Counted from the first letter of the stretch, positions 1 through 7,148 are shown. The stretch: DNA of 9,902 bases from Chryseobacterium gleum (GCA_945877005.1 CAMCQL010000055.1:1-9902); one strand, 5' to 3'. Notes: generated by a model not told the origin, from the letters alone. Numbers and translations are program-made.

Positions 1-48
1 TGTCAAAAAGCTGAACAATTAGTCGCTCAATTTTTGCATAATCAATGA
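1..48 (+). CDS. gmk: C-terminal end of probable guanylate kinase (partial)
   Basis: Only the last 15 codons and the TGA stop are in the window; the 5' part lies to the left. The readable tail is CQKAEQLVAQFLHNQ. An amphipathic end of the type 'AE-LV--FL' is usual for bacterial guanylate kinases, which convert GMP to GDP in the cytosol. In many Bacteroidota gmk lies directly upstream of nadD. The stop overlaps the nadD start as ATGA, so the two are very probably translationally coupled in one operon. The assignment rests on a short tail plus gene order, so it is an inference. Confidence 0.55.
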   Translation, partial: CQKAEQLVAQFLHNQ

Positions 49-659
49 AAATAGGGTTATTTTTTGGGACGTTCAATCCGATTCATATCGGACATCTAAT
101 CATTGCGAATCATATGGTCAACCATACAGATTTGGAACAAGTTTGGATGGTTGTAACCCCTCAAAACCCTTTTAAACAGAATAAGAATTTATTAGCGGAT
201 TATCATCGATTGGCCTTGGTAAATATTGCTGTTGAAGACCATCCAAAGTTGGTTGCAAAAGACATAGAGTTTAAGTTGCCAAAACCAAATTATACCATTG
301 ATACATTGGTGTATTTGAAAGAAAAATACCCAAACCATACCTTCAGTTTGATTATGGGGGAAGACAACTTGCTGACGCTTGACAAATGGAAAAACTACGA
401 ACAAATTGTTGCAAATTATAACTTATACATTTATCCACGTGCGATGACTCACTCCGAGCAGTTAGCGTCCATTGATGCATCATTTTCTATTGATAATTTA
501 TTAAGTCGTTATCCCAACGCAACGTATTGTTCAGATTTACCATTGTTGAAATTATCTTCTACATACATACGTAAAGCAATTAAAGAACAAAAAGACATTC
601 GTTATCTTTTGGCACCAGAAGTTTTGAAGTACATCGATGAAATGAATTTTTATAAGTAA
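45..659 (+). CDS. nadD: Nicotinate-nucleotide adenylyltransferase NadD
   Basis: This cytosolic enzyme transfers AMP from ATP to nicotinate mononucleotide, giving deamido-NAD, the penultimate step of NAD biosynthesis. The 204-residue protein has the normal NadD length and is a single Rossmann-like nucleotidyltransferase domain. Visible signatures are GTFNPIHIGH at residues 8-17 (the family GxFxPxHxGH ATP-binding motif), MGEDNL at 104-109 followed by a KW pair, and SSTYIR at 171-176 (the ISSTxIR motif). The ATG start is fixed by the motif beginning seven residues later and by the ATGA overlap with the upstream gene. Transcription probably comes from that gene, since no separate promoter is visible. 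The residues around all three motifs are intact, so the gene looks functional. No hairpin terminator follows its stop. Confidence 0.96.
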   Translation: MKIGLFFGTFNPIHIGHLIIANHMVNHTDLEQVWMVVTPQNPFKQNKNLLADYHRLALVNIAVEDHPKLVAKDIEFKLPKPNYTIDTLVYLKEKYPNHTFSLIMGEDNLLTLDKWKNYEQIVANYNLYIYPRAMTHSEQLASIDASFSIDNLLSRYPNATYCSDLPLLKLSSTYIRKAIKEQKDIRYLLAPEVLKYIDEMNFYK

Positions 660-666
660 AGAAGGG

Positions 667-696
667 TTGGTTTTTTGAATTAAATTACTATATTTA
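667..696 (+). promoter_or_regulatory. Possible Bacteroidota-type promoter for the lysine-rich protein gene
   Basis: A TTG at 667-669 lies 19 bases before TATATTTA at 689-696. This resembles the Bacteroidota pattern of a -33 TTG box and a -7 TAnnTTTG box, except that the last base is A rather than G. The start codon at 722 would then sit about 20 bases after the predicted transcription start. In AT-rich DNA such matches can arise by chance, so this is weak support. Confidence 0.3.
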
Positions 697-721
697 AGAA
701 ATACACTTAATACTTACAGTT

Positions 722-1120
722 ATGAAAACGATATTACTATTTGCGTGCTTCATTCTAATTTCTAATTGGTCTTTCAATCAAGTTGAAAGCAAAGAAGCAA
801 AAAAGGAATTAATAAAAGCGGATAAAGAAGCGATAAAATTAGATGAAGCTACTCTTATCGAAGATGAAAAAACATTGGCTGCTGATGATGAAGAAATGGC
901 CAAAGCAAAAGCGGCTAAAGACAAGGCTGCAGAGAAAGCAGCTAAAGAAAAAAAGAAAGCAGATCAATTGAAGCAAAAGGAAGATTTGAAAAAATTGAAA
1001 GCCGACGAAGTGAAACTTGAAAAAGACAAAGCGCTTAAAGTAGAGAAAAAGAAAAAAGAAGAAAAAGAAGCTGCTTCTGAAGAAAAGGAAGACGATAAGA
1101 AAGACAAAAAGAAAAAATAA
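722..1120 (+). CDS. Small exported, lysine-rich charged-helix protein of unknown function
   Basis: I do not recognise a characterised family. Residues 1 to about 20 look like a Sec signal peptide: Met-Lys, a hydrophobic stretch (TILLFACFILIS), then a polar NWSFNQ cleavage region. The remaining ~112 residues are almost entirely Lys, Glu, Asp, Ala and Leu, with about one third lysine and no aromatic residues, Gly or Pro. This composition predicts a long solvent-exposed charged helix or coiled coil rather than a globular enzyme. The lysine-only tail (KKDKKKK) could contact anionic surfaces such as membrane lipid, lipopolysaccharide or nucleic acid, but that is speculation. The protein ends just before a strong terminator and has a possible promoter of its own, so it is probably monocistronic. 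Codon choice (AAA/AAG, GAA) makes the coding strand very purine-rich. TolA-like linkers have similar composition, but no TolA domain is present. Confidence 0.75.
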   Translation: MKTILLFACFILISNWSFNQVESKEAKKELIKADKEAIKLDEATLIEDEKTLAADDEEMAKAKAAKDKAAEKAAKEKKKADQLKQKEDLKKLKADEVKLEKDKALKVEKKKKEEKEAASEEKEDDKKDKKKK

Positions 1121-1147
1121 TAAGTTTTCAAACTTGATTCCCATGTT

Positions 1148-1186
1148 AAAGTTCGCGATACAATAAGTCGCGAACTTTTTCGTTTT
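1148..1186 (+). terminator. Intrinsic terminator after the lysine-rich protein gene
   Basis: A perfect 11-base inverted repeat, AAAGTTCGCGA at 1148-1158 and TCGCGAACTTT at 1168-1178, encloses a 9-base loop and runs into TTCGTTTT. Stem and T-rich tail fit a Rho-independent terminator for the gene ending at 1120. The other strand has no comparable T tract, so it should act mainly on plus-strand transcripts. Confidence 0.88.
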
Positions 1187-1254
1187 AAATAGTTGAAAGG
1201 AACTTTTTTGATTCTTTTCATTTGTGTCTGAATAGAGATATAGAACATTCTTTT

Positions 1255-1262
1255 TAAATTTG
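1255..1262 (+). promoter_or_regulatory. Possible -7 box for the lipoprotein gene
   Basis: TAAATTTG matches the Bacteroidota -7 consensus TAnnTTTG exactly and lies 11 bases before the ATG at 1274, which implies an extremely short leader. The nearest upstream TTTG (1221-1224) is about 30 bases away, longer than the usual 19-23, so the -33 element is uncertain. The preceding terminator means this gene needs a promoter somewhere in 1187-1273. Confidence 0.35.
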
Positions 1263-1273
1263 AAGAAAAAATC

Positions 1274-2098
1274 ATGAAACCAACTAAAATACTCAGCTAC
1301 TTCTTTTTTGCGCTTACCGCACTTTTTTTTGTTGCCTGTAAGCCTTCAACATCCTCTAAGCTTCAAAAAAAATCAGAGAAAAATTTAGTCGTACACGAAC
1401 TAAAAAATGAATCCACCTTTGATAAACAAATGAATGAGATTGACACGTTTATTTTAGCATTTGGTAGTGTTGCGAGCTCTTTGGATTATACAAAGGAAGA
1501 TGGAACATTTGAACATGTGGACGCTCATATGAATAAAGAAAATGAATTCATTCGCTTGGACGAAACATTTAAAGAGAAAAATAATGGGCCGAGTGGAATC
1601 AATTATTTTTATGTATTGGACGGAAAAACATTTTGTTCAAGACAAGTTTATTTGGAACGTCCTGATGCAGATGAATACATAGAAAAGATTTCCTACTACA
1701 GTCCAAGTGGTGATTGCTTGAAAACGAAGCAACGAAGCGCTCAGTATGAAGACTTATTAAAAAAAGCAGAATTTAAGGCAGTTCCAAGACAAATTATCTC
1801 AGTTGACAACGCTTTGGCAATAATCAATCAAAAAGGAGAGTATACTCCCACTTTTCAAGGTTTCGTTGAATCACCTCAAGGACAATACATGGTAGTTGGT
1901 CAACCAGGGAATGGTGGATTCACATCAGCATTGAAGATTACGACGAAAGATGATTTTATCAAGGACATAGAGAAAGACCAAATACGTTTTATTAATGGTA
2001 CTATTTATTTGAATTATGAAAAAATTCGAGAAACTAATGGATTTACCTATCAGAAATATTTAAAAGGCTCTTGGACAAAGGCAGGTTTAAAATCTTAA
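1274..2098 (+). CDS. Predicted lipoprotein of unknown function
   Basis: The 274-residue product begins with a lipoprotein signal peptide: positive residues at 2-5, a hydrophobic core (YFFFALTALFFV), then V-A-C with Cys22 as the probable lipidated residue. The -3 position is Phe, slightly off the classical lipobox but tolerable in Bacteroidota. The sequence after Cys22 is KPSTSSK and lacks the acidic run that marks surface export in this phylum, so a periplasm-facing location is a reasonable guess. The mature part has two further cysteines (121 and 148) that could form a disulfide. It contains alternating charged and aromatic stretches suggestive of a beta-rich fold, such as the region around residues 110-145, and a Gly-rich turn near 209-216. 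I recognise no catalytic motif or named family. It is flanked by terminators on both sides, so it is probably transcribed alone. Confidence 0.85.
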   Translation: MKPTKILSYFFFALTALFFVACKPSTSSKLQKKSEKNLVVHELKNESTFDKQMNEIDTFILAFGSVASSLDYTKEDGTFEHVDAHMNKENEFIRLDETFKEKNNGPSGINYFYVLDGKTFCSRQVYLERPDADEYIEKISYYSPSGDCLKTKQRSAQYEDLLKKAEFKAVPRQIISVDNALAIINQKGEYTPTFQGFVESPQGQYMVVGQPGNGGFTSALKITTKDDFIKDIEKDQIRFINGTIYLNYEKIRETNGFTYQKYLKGSWTKAGLKS

Positions 2099-2124
2099 AT
2101 TTCTTTTTAAACTAATTTTTGTGT

Positions 2125-2151
2125 TAGCGCTATTCGTAGCGCTATTTTTTT
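2125..2151 (+). terminator. Intrinsic terminator with TTCG loop after the lipoprotein gene
   Basis: TAGCGCTA at 2125-2132 and again at 2137-2144 form a perfect 8-base-pair stem around a TTCG tetraloop, followed by seven T at 2145-2151. This is a textbook Rho-independent terminator, 26 bases after the lipoprotein stop codon. Each arm is itself a palindrome, so the arms are also a direct repeat. The loop is the stable UUCG type, although closed by A-U rather than the preferred C-G pair. Confidence 0.92.
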
Positions 2152-2248
2152 ATTCTAAAGTTGGCCATTCTAATTTGAAATAATAATGTAGTAGATTGAA
2201 ATGATAATTCTTTTTAAATTAATTACTTGATTTTTAAGTTATTATGAT

Positions 2249-2283
2249 TTTGAATTAAAATACACTGATTTTTCTTACATTTG
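2249..2283 (+). promoter_or_regulatory. Probable Bacteroidota-type promoter for the metG operon
   Basis: TTTG at 2249-2252 and TACATTTG at 2276-2283 match the -33 and -7 (TAnnTTTG) elements with a 23-base spacer. The -7 box ends 22 bases before the metG ATG, which gives a leader of roughly 15 bases. The strong terminator just upstream requires a new promoter here, which supports the call. The surrounding 2152-2275 is very AT-rich with no gene; I see no T-box or SAM riboswitch-like structure. Confidence 0.5.
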
Positions 2284-2305
2284 TTTACAACGAAATCATT
2301 CATTT

Positions 2306-4369
2306 ATGACTAAAGATAAATTTACTGTAACAGCAGCTTTGCCCTATGCAAATGGGCCCCTTCATTTAGGACATGTTGCTGGTGTTTACTTACCTGCTGA
2401 TATTTTTGTGCGTTTTCTTCGAATGAATCAACATGACGTTGCTTTTATTTGTGGAAGTGACGAACATGGTGCTGCAATTACATTGAGAGCAAAAAAAGAA
2501 GGAATAACACCGAAAGAAATTGTAGACAAATACAATAAAGTTATCAGTGAATCATTTCAGAAATTCGGAATTTCCTTTGATATATTTCATCGTACTTCCG
2601 AAGAAATCCATCATAAAACTGCACAAGACTTCTTTTTGAAGTTAGAACAAAATGGAAAGTTTATTGAGGAAACGACAGAACAATATTTTGATGAAGAATA
2701 CCAACAATTTTTAGCGGATCGATATATTTTAGGAGAATGTCCAAACTGTCACAATGAAAACGCTTACGGTGATCAATGTGAAAAATGTGGGTCAGCATTA
2801 AGTCCAACGGATTTAATAAATCCAATTTCAACCTTGAGTGGAAAAAAACCTGTATTGAAATCTACCTCGCATTGGTTTCTTCCAATGGATCGACATGAGG
2901 AATGGTTAACATCTTGGATTCAAGATGGGATTTTAGATGGTGTAAAACAACATGATCCTAAAACTTGGCGAAATCAAGTCGTAGGTCAATGCATGTCTTG
3001 GATAAATAATGGGTTAAAACCTCGTGCGATGACTCGAGATCTTGATTGGGGAGTAAAAGTTCCAATCGAAGGAGCGGATGGAAAAGTATTGTATGTTTGG
3101 CTTGATGCTCCGATTGGATATATTTCTGCCACCAAACAATGGGCATTAGATCACAATAAAGACTGGAAAGATTATTGGACAGGCGATCGAAAATTAGTGC
3201 ATTTTATTGGAAAAGATAATATTGTTTTTCATGCCATTATTTTCCCTATCCTTCTTAAGGATCACGGTGATTTAATATTACCTGATAACGTTCCAGCATA
3301 TGAGTTTTTAAATTTAGAAGGGGATAAGTTTTCAACTTCCAGAAATTGGGCAGTTTGGTTACACGAATATCTAGAACGTTACCCGTCCAAAATCGATGAA
3401 TTAAAGTTTGTGTTAACTTCAATAGCACCAGAAAGTAAAGACAGTGAATTTACTTGGAAAGAATTTCAAGCAAGAGTAAATAATGAGTTGGCAGATATTT
3501 TAGGGAATTTTGTCAATAGAGCTTTAGTTCTTACTCAAAAATATTACAGCGGAAAAGTTCCTGCGAGAGGCGCAACTACTGAGGAAGACAATAGAGTTTT
3601 ATCTGAAATTGCAGCGTTCCCGTCGAAAGTAGCAGCGTTAGTATATGCTTATAAATTGAGGGAAGCTCAAACCGAAGTCATGAATTTAGCACGATTAGGA
3701 AACAAGTATCTTGCTGATAATGAGCCTTGGAAATTGATAAAGACGGATCCAGCGCGTGTTGAAACAATCATGAACATTGCATTGCAAATTACTGCAAATT
3801 TAAGTTTGTTGTTAGAACCATTTCTTCCAGCAACGGCATTAAGATTAAGGTCGTTTTTGAACCTTGATTTGGGGAATTGGGAAACCATCGGTCAATCTGA
3901 TTTATTAATAGAAGGACATTTAACGAACCAACCTGAAATCTTATTTCCTAAAATTGAGGATACGCTCGTAGAAAATGAAGTGGAATTTTTGAAAATGAGT
4001 CAACCAAGTGGAGCTGCTGCAGTGGATTTACCCCCACAAAAACAAGCGGTATCATTTGACGATTTCACAAAGCTTGATATTCGATTAGGTAAAATTGTAG
4101 CCGCAGAAAAAGTTCCAAAAGCAGATAAATTATTAAAATTAACTGTTGAGACAGGGATTGATGTTCGTACGATTGTTTCTGGTATAGCATCGTATTACAC
4201 GGCTGAAGAAGTGGTAGGGAAGACAGTATCTGTTTTATTAAACTTAGAGCCTAGAAAAATTCGTGGGGTTGAGTCGCAAGGGATGATACTTATGGCGGAG
4301 AATGCTCAAGGTGAATTAAGTTTTGTGTCTCCTGAAAAAGAGTTCGGAGCAGGAGGTGAAATCAGGTAA
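2306..4369 (+). CDS. metG: Methionyl-tRNA synthetase with C-terminal tRNA-binding domain
   Basis: This cytosolic class I enzyme charges tRNA-Met with methionine for initiation and elongation. At 687 residues it is full length for the dimeric MetG type. Domains in order are: a catalytic Rossmann fold with the HLGH form of the HIGH motif at residues 20-23; an inserted zinc knuckle with Cys145, Cys148, Cys158 and Cys161; the second catalytic signature KFSTSR at 341-346 in place of KMSKS; a helical anticodon-binding domain at roughly 380-550; and a C-terminal EMAP-II/Trbp111-like OB fold from about residue 584, recognisable by 'DIRLGKIV' and 'PRKIRGVESQGM'. The OB fold supports dimerisation and tRNA binding. 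The ATG is preceded by no Shine-Dalgarno, as usual in Bacteroidota. The next gene starts 16 bases after the stop, so this is probably the first gene of an operon. Confidence 0.98.
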   Translation: MTKDKFTVTAALPYANGPLHLGHVAGVYLPADIFVRFLRMNQHDVAFICGSDEHGAAITLRAKKEGITPKEIVDKYNKVISESFQKFGISFDIFHRTSEEIHHKTAQDFFLKLEQNGKFIEETTEQYFDEEYQQFLADRYILGECPNCHNENAYGDQCEKCGSALSPTDLINPISTLSGKKPVLKSTSHWFLPMDRHEEWLTSWIQDGILDGVKQHDPKTWRNQVVGQCMSWINNGLKPRAMTRDLDWGVKVPIEGADGKVLYVWLDAPIGYISATKQWALDHNKDWKDYWTGDRKLVHFIGKDNIVFHAIIFPILLKDHGDLILPDNVPAYEFLNLEGDKFSTSRNWAVWLHEYLERYPSKIDELKFVLTSIAPESKDSEFTWKEFQARVNNELADILGNFVNRALVLTQKYYSGKVPARGATTEEDNRVLSEIAAFPSKVAALVYAYKLREAQTEVMNLARLGNKYLADNEPWKLIKTDPARVETIMNIALQITANLSLLLEPFLPATALRLRSFLNLDLGNWETIGQSDLLIEGHLTNQPEILFPKIEDTLVENEVEFLKMSQPSGAAAVDLPPQKQAVSFDDFTKLDIRLGKIVAAEKVPKADKLLKLTVETGIDVRTIVSGIASYYTAEEVVGKTVSVLLNLEPRKIRGVESQGMILMAENAQGELSFVSPEKEFGAGGEIR

Positions 4370-4385
4370 TTAGTAAAGTTAGATT

Positions 4386-5504
4386 GTGAGAATAGCAATT
4401 AATACTCGGTTTTTGTTAGCTCACAAAATGGAGGGGTTTGGTTGGTATACCTATGAAATTGTAAAACGTATGGTTGAAAAACATCCGGAACATACGTTTT
4501 TATTTTTTTTTGATCGTCCTTACGAACAACACTTTATTTTTGCTGAAAATGTCGAGCCGATCGTATTACGTCCAGCTGCTAGACATCCTTTTTTATTTGT
4601 ATGGTGGTTTGAGGTTGCTGTTGCTAGCGCATTAAAAAAACACAAAGCTGATGTTTTTTTTTCACCAGATGGGTACCTGAGTTTACGAACTACAATACCC
4701 CAGGTTGCCGTAATTCACGATTTGAATTTTGAACATTATCCAAAAGATGTGCCTTGGTTAGTGCGAAAATATTACAATTACTTTTTCCCGCGATTTGCTC
4801 GAAAAGCTGCACATATAATAACAGTTTCCGAAACTTCAAAGCAGGACATCATTCAACAGTATTCGATAGCTCCTTCAAGGATTTCTGCTGTCTGGAACAG
4901 TGCTTCTGAATTATATGTTCCATTGGAAGAATCAGTGAAAGAAAAAATTAGAGCGAATTTAACAAGCGGAAATTCGTATTTTTTATTTGTTGGTTCATTA
5001 CATCCCCGAAAAAATTTAAAACGATTACTGTCCGCATATTTAAATTATCAAAAAGAAGGAGGAACAAATGATTTAGTAATTGTAGGCACTCCGATGTGGA
5101 AAAACGATCCTGAAATTGCTAAAAATCAAAATGCACACATTCATTTTATGGGGTATTTGGGAATCGAAAGGTTAACCCAGGTGATGGGCGCTGCGGCATG
5201 TTTGGTTTATGTTCCTTATTTTGAAGGTTTTGGTATACCTTTGGTTGAAGCGATGAAATGCGGTGTCCCAATTATTGCAGGAAATCGTTCTGTGTTGCCT
5301 GAAGTAGCTGGAACTGCTGCAATATATGTGGATCCTTTTTCAGTAGAAGAAATTACTCAGAAGTTACATCTTATTGCAAATCAGGATGATTTAAGAGAGG
5401 AATTAGCAAGTAAAAGTTTAAGCAGAGGGAAATTGTTTGATTGGAATAAAAGTGCTGAGCAATGTTTTGATATTATTCTTCGAATGGCAAAAACAAAATT
5501 TTAA
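4386..5504 (+). CDS. Family GT4 glycosyltransferase
   Basis: This is a GT-B fold retaining glycosyltransferase of the GT4 / glycosyltransferase group 1 type, likely acting at the cytoplasmic side of the membrane on an envelope or capsular sugar, though donor and acceptor cannot be read from sequence. The N-terminal domain opens with RIAINTRFL and a Gly-rich EGFGWYTYE segment (16-24). The C-terminal domain has FVGSLHPRKN at 201-210 and the donor-binding EX7E motif, Glu280 to Glu288, within 'FEGFGIPLVEAM', followed by 'GVPIIAGNRSVLPEVAG'. No membrane span is evident. I take the GTG at 4386 as the start because the conserved first beta strand (RIAIN) begins at residue 2; the first internal ATG, at residue 15, would remove it. 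The gene begins 16 bases after metG and ends 31 bases before the SDR gene, so co-transcription is likely. Length (372) is normal. Confidence 0.92.
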   Translation: MRIAINTRFLLAHKMEGFGWYTYEIVKRMVEKHPEHTFLFFFDRPYEQHFIFAENVEPIVLRPAARHPFLFVWWFEVAVASALKKHKADVFFSPDGYLSLRTTIPQVAVIHDLNFEHYPKDVPWLVRKYYNYFFPRFARKAAHIITVSETSKQDIIQQYSIAPSRISAVWNSASELYVPLEESVKEKIRANLTSGNSYFLFVGSLHPRKNLKRLLSAYLNYQKEGGTNDLVIVGTPMWKNDPEIAKNQNAHIHFMGYLGIERLTQVMGAAACLVYVPYFEGFGIPLVEAMKCGVPIIAGNRSVLPEVAGTAAIYVDPFSVEEITQKLHLIANQDDLREELASKSLSRGKLFDWNKSAEQCFDIILRMAKTKF

Positions 5505-5535
5505 ACAAATTACACTATCTAAATGTTCATAAACT

Positions 5536-6420
5536 ATGGAAACTTCTTATATTTTAATAGCTGGTGGTAGTGGGTTAATTGGCAGAAAGTTATCTGAATA
5601 TTTGTACGAACGAGGATACCAAGTGGGTGTGTTGACTCGTACACCTAAATTAGAAACCGATATCTATTGGGATCCGAACAAAAAGAAAATTGATTTTTCT
5701 GTTTTGGAAAAAGTAACACACCTAATTAATTTAACTGGTGCATCTATTGGTGAAAAACGTTGGACGGAAGATCGAAAAAAAGAATTATTAAGTTCTCGCG
5801 TTGAACCAATTCAATTTTTATTCGAAGTATCTTCAAACATGCCCCAGTTGAGACATTTCATTTCTGCTTCAGGTGTCTCTTGTTATGGATTTGAAGACGC
5901 ATCAAAAGTTTACAGCGAAGAATCTCCTTTCGGTACTGATTTTTTATCTCAGATAGTGCAACAATGGGAACATTCCGCAGACCTATTTTCATCTAAGTGC
6001 AAGGTGAGTAAATTGCGAATCAGTCCTGTCATTGACAACGATGGTGGGTTCTTACTTAAAATGAAGCAACCGATTCATTTTGGTATGGGGGCCGTTATTG
6101 GAAGTGGAGAACAATGGATTCCTTGGATTTATTGGAAGGATTTAGTTAAAATGGTTGAGTTCATTCTTAAAAATTCCTTAGAAGGAGTGTTTAATGCAGT
6201 CGCTAACAATACTACCAATAAAGAATTTACAACCGTATTGGCTCATGCGATGCATCGTAAAATTTTCTTGCCTGCTATCCCACCTTTTATGATGCGATTA
6301 TTGCTTGGTGAACAAGCTACACTTGTACTGGACGGTGTGAAAATTTCAAATGATAAAATTTGTTCGAGTGGATTTAAATTTTCCTATACCGATTTAAATA
6401 CGGTGCTTGAAAAGTTATAG
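5536..6420 (+). CDS. TIGR01777-family SDR epimerase-like protein
   Basis: The 294-residue protein is an atypical extended short-chain dehydrogenase/reductase related to E. coli YfcH and plant SulA/GC1-like proteins. The nucleotide-binding GGSGLIG lies at residues 10-16. The family hallmark NLTGA...RW..DRK..L..SR spans about 65-88. The catalytic-region Ser/Tyr cluster is SASGVSCYG at 110-118. The C-terminal DUF1731-like segment, from about 247, has the expected 'LLGEQATLVLDG' followed by 'GFKFSYTDL'. Members bind NAD(P), but their substrate is generally unknown; some are linked to cell division or Fe-S/heme processes only by context. In this window it follows metG and a glycosyltransferase, so a sugar-nucleotide role cannot be excluded. 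Start at ATG 5536 places the Rossmann motif at the usual position. No own promoter is evident, so it is probably the last gene of the metG operon. Confidence 0.92.
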   Translation: METSYILIAGGSGLIGRKLSEYLYERGYQVGVLTRTPKLETDIYWDPNKKKIDFSVLEKVTHLINLTGASIGEKRWTEDRKKELLSSRVEPIQFLFEVSSNMPQLRHFISASGVSCYGFEDASKVYSEESPFGTDFLSQIVQQWEHSADLFSSKCKVSKLRISPVIDNDGGFLLKMKQPIHFGMGAVIGSGEQWIPWIYWKDLVKMVEFILKNSLEGVFNAVANNTTNKEFTTVLAHAMHRKIFLPAIPPFMMRLLLGEQATLVLDGVKISNDKICSSGFKFSYTDLNTVLEKL

Positions 6421-6490
6421 CTTGGTTTAATTAGATAAGGGGGATCTCAAAAAATTGCTTTTTTTCTTTGTTCAACTTCAAACTTCAAAT

Positions 6491-6518
6491 CCTAGAATAT
6501 TCTACGGCTTTAATTTTT
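6491..6518 (+). terminator. Possible weak terminator after the SDR gene
   Basis: A perfect 12-base palindrome TAGAATATTCTA (6493-6504), extended by CC and GG across one bulged C, is followed after a few bases by a TTTAATTTTTTT tract. It could fold as a short AT-rich hairpin ending the metG operon. It lies about 70 bases beyond the stop, and the stem is weak, so the call is tentative. The rest of 6421-6559 shows only AT-rich sequence and a tandem ACTTCAA pair at 6475-6488. Confidence 0.3.
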
Positions 6519-6559
6519 TTGCCTCGAAAAATCTAATTTTTAGAACTCCCCATAAATTT

Positions 6560-7003
6560 TTAAAAATATAATTTGAGTAGTTGTACTCCCCAAATTATAA
6601 ACAGGTATCGTAGTAGTTTTCCGATCACCATTGTTGTCAATGTTTTCATTGCTGGACTTTTAAAATATCCTAAAACTACCATTAAAGGGTCTCCTATAAT
6701 TGGCAACCATGAAAAAAAAGCGAGCCAATTTCCATATTTAATAAACCAGTTTTCTTTTTGTTGAATTTGATGCTCTTTGATTCCAATTCTCTGAAGCCAT
6801 CGAGTTGTTCCCATTTTGCCTATAAAATAATTTGTGCTACCGCCCAACGAGTTCCCTAGTGTTGCAATTGCTAAGCATACCCATGGGTCAACACCATTCA
6901 GCAGAAAGAAAGTTAAAACGGCTTCCGAGCTAAAAGGGAGAATCGTTGCCGCTAGAAACGAGGCAAAAAACAAACCGATTAAACCATAGGTTTCAAAAAA
7001 CAT
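6560..7003 (-). CDS. yqaA: YqaA-like small DedA/SNARE-associated (VTT) membrane protein
   Basis: This 147-residue integral inner-membrane protein closely follows the pattern of E. coli YqaA (about 142 residues), a short member of the DedA/VTT superfamily. Signatures are FLAATILPFSSEAVL at residues 16-30, TLGNSLGGSTNYFIGK at 48-63, FSWLPIIGDPL at 97-107 and GKLLRY at 128-133. Hydrophobic segments are near 5-25, 28-50, 93-113 and 122-145, with re-entrant-type Gly/Pro-rich loops between. DedA relatives are linked to lipid scrambling or recycling of lipid carriers and to membrane homeostasis; the function of the YqaA branch is not established. It is the only minus-strand gene here, convergent with the SDR gene and divergent from the decarboxylase gene, so it is probably a single-gene transcript. 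The chosen ATG leaves no extra N-terminal extension and fits the family length. Confidence 0.88.
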   Translation of the reverse strand: MFFETYGLIGLFFASFLAATILPFSSEAVLTFFLLNGVDPWVCLAIATLGNSLGGSTNYFIGKMGTTRWLQRIGIKEHQIQQKENWFIKYGNWLAFFSWLPIIGDPLMVVLGYFKSPAMKTLTTMVIGKLLRYLFIIWGVQLLKLYF

Positions 7004-7050
7004 TCCGTAAGATTGAGTATAGATAAATAGTCTTCCTATCCAATTTATTT

Positions 7051-7058
7051 CAAAATTA
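7051..7058 (-). promoter_or_regulatory. Possible -7 box for the yqaA-like gene
   Basis: On the minus strand this reads TAATTTTG, an exact match to TAnnTTTG, lying 47 bases before the gene's ATG. No clear TTG sits at the expected distance upstream, so only the -7 part is supported. The region 7004-7148 separates two divergent genes and must hold promoters for both. On the plus strand, the closest candidate is CAAATTTG at 7122-7129, one base off consensus. Confidence 0.33.
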
Positions 7059-7148
7059 CTAGAATACTTCTTTTTATCTATATTTTTTTAATTTGTTCTT
7101 TCTAAACTCAATTATTTAGGGCAAATTTGTATCGAAATATTTTTATGA

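Noticed and set aside
839..1275. Two minus-strand open frames opposite the lysine-rich gene, rich in Phe and Ser.
   Set aside because: They are the mirror of AAA/AAG and GAA codons on the plus strand. They run across a clear terminator and have no recognisable domain, so they are shadows.
2152..2305. Possible SAM or T-box riboswitch upstream of metG.
   Set aside because: The stretch is AT-rich without a conserved hairpin set or T-box sequence, and the predicted promoter leaves a leader of only about 15 bases.
6532..6600. Possible terminator for the yqaA-like gene, from AT-rich inverted words.
   Set aside because: The only pairings are A/T runs such as ATTTTTAAAAAT, without a GC stem, so no reliable hairpin can be claimed.
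6573..6764. Plus-strand open frame of 63 codons.
   Set aside because: It lies opposite the yqaA-like gene, whose family motifs are clear on the minus strand.
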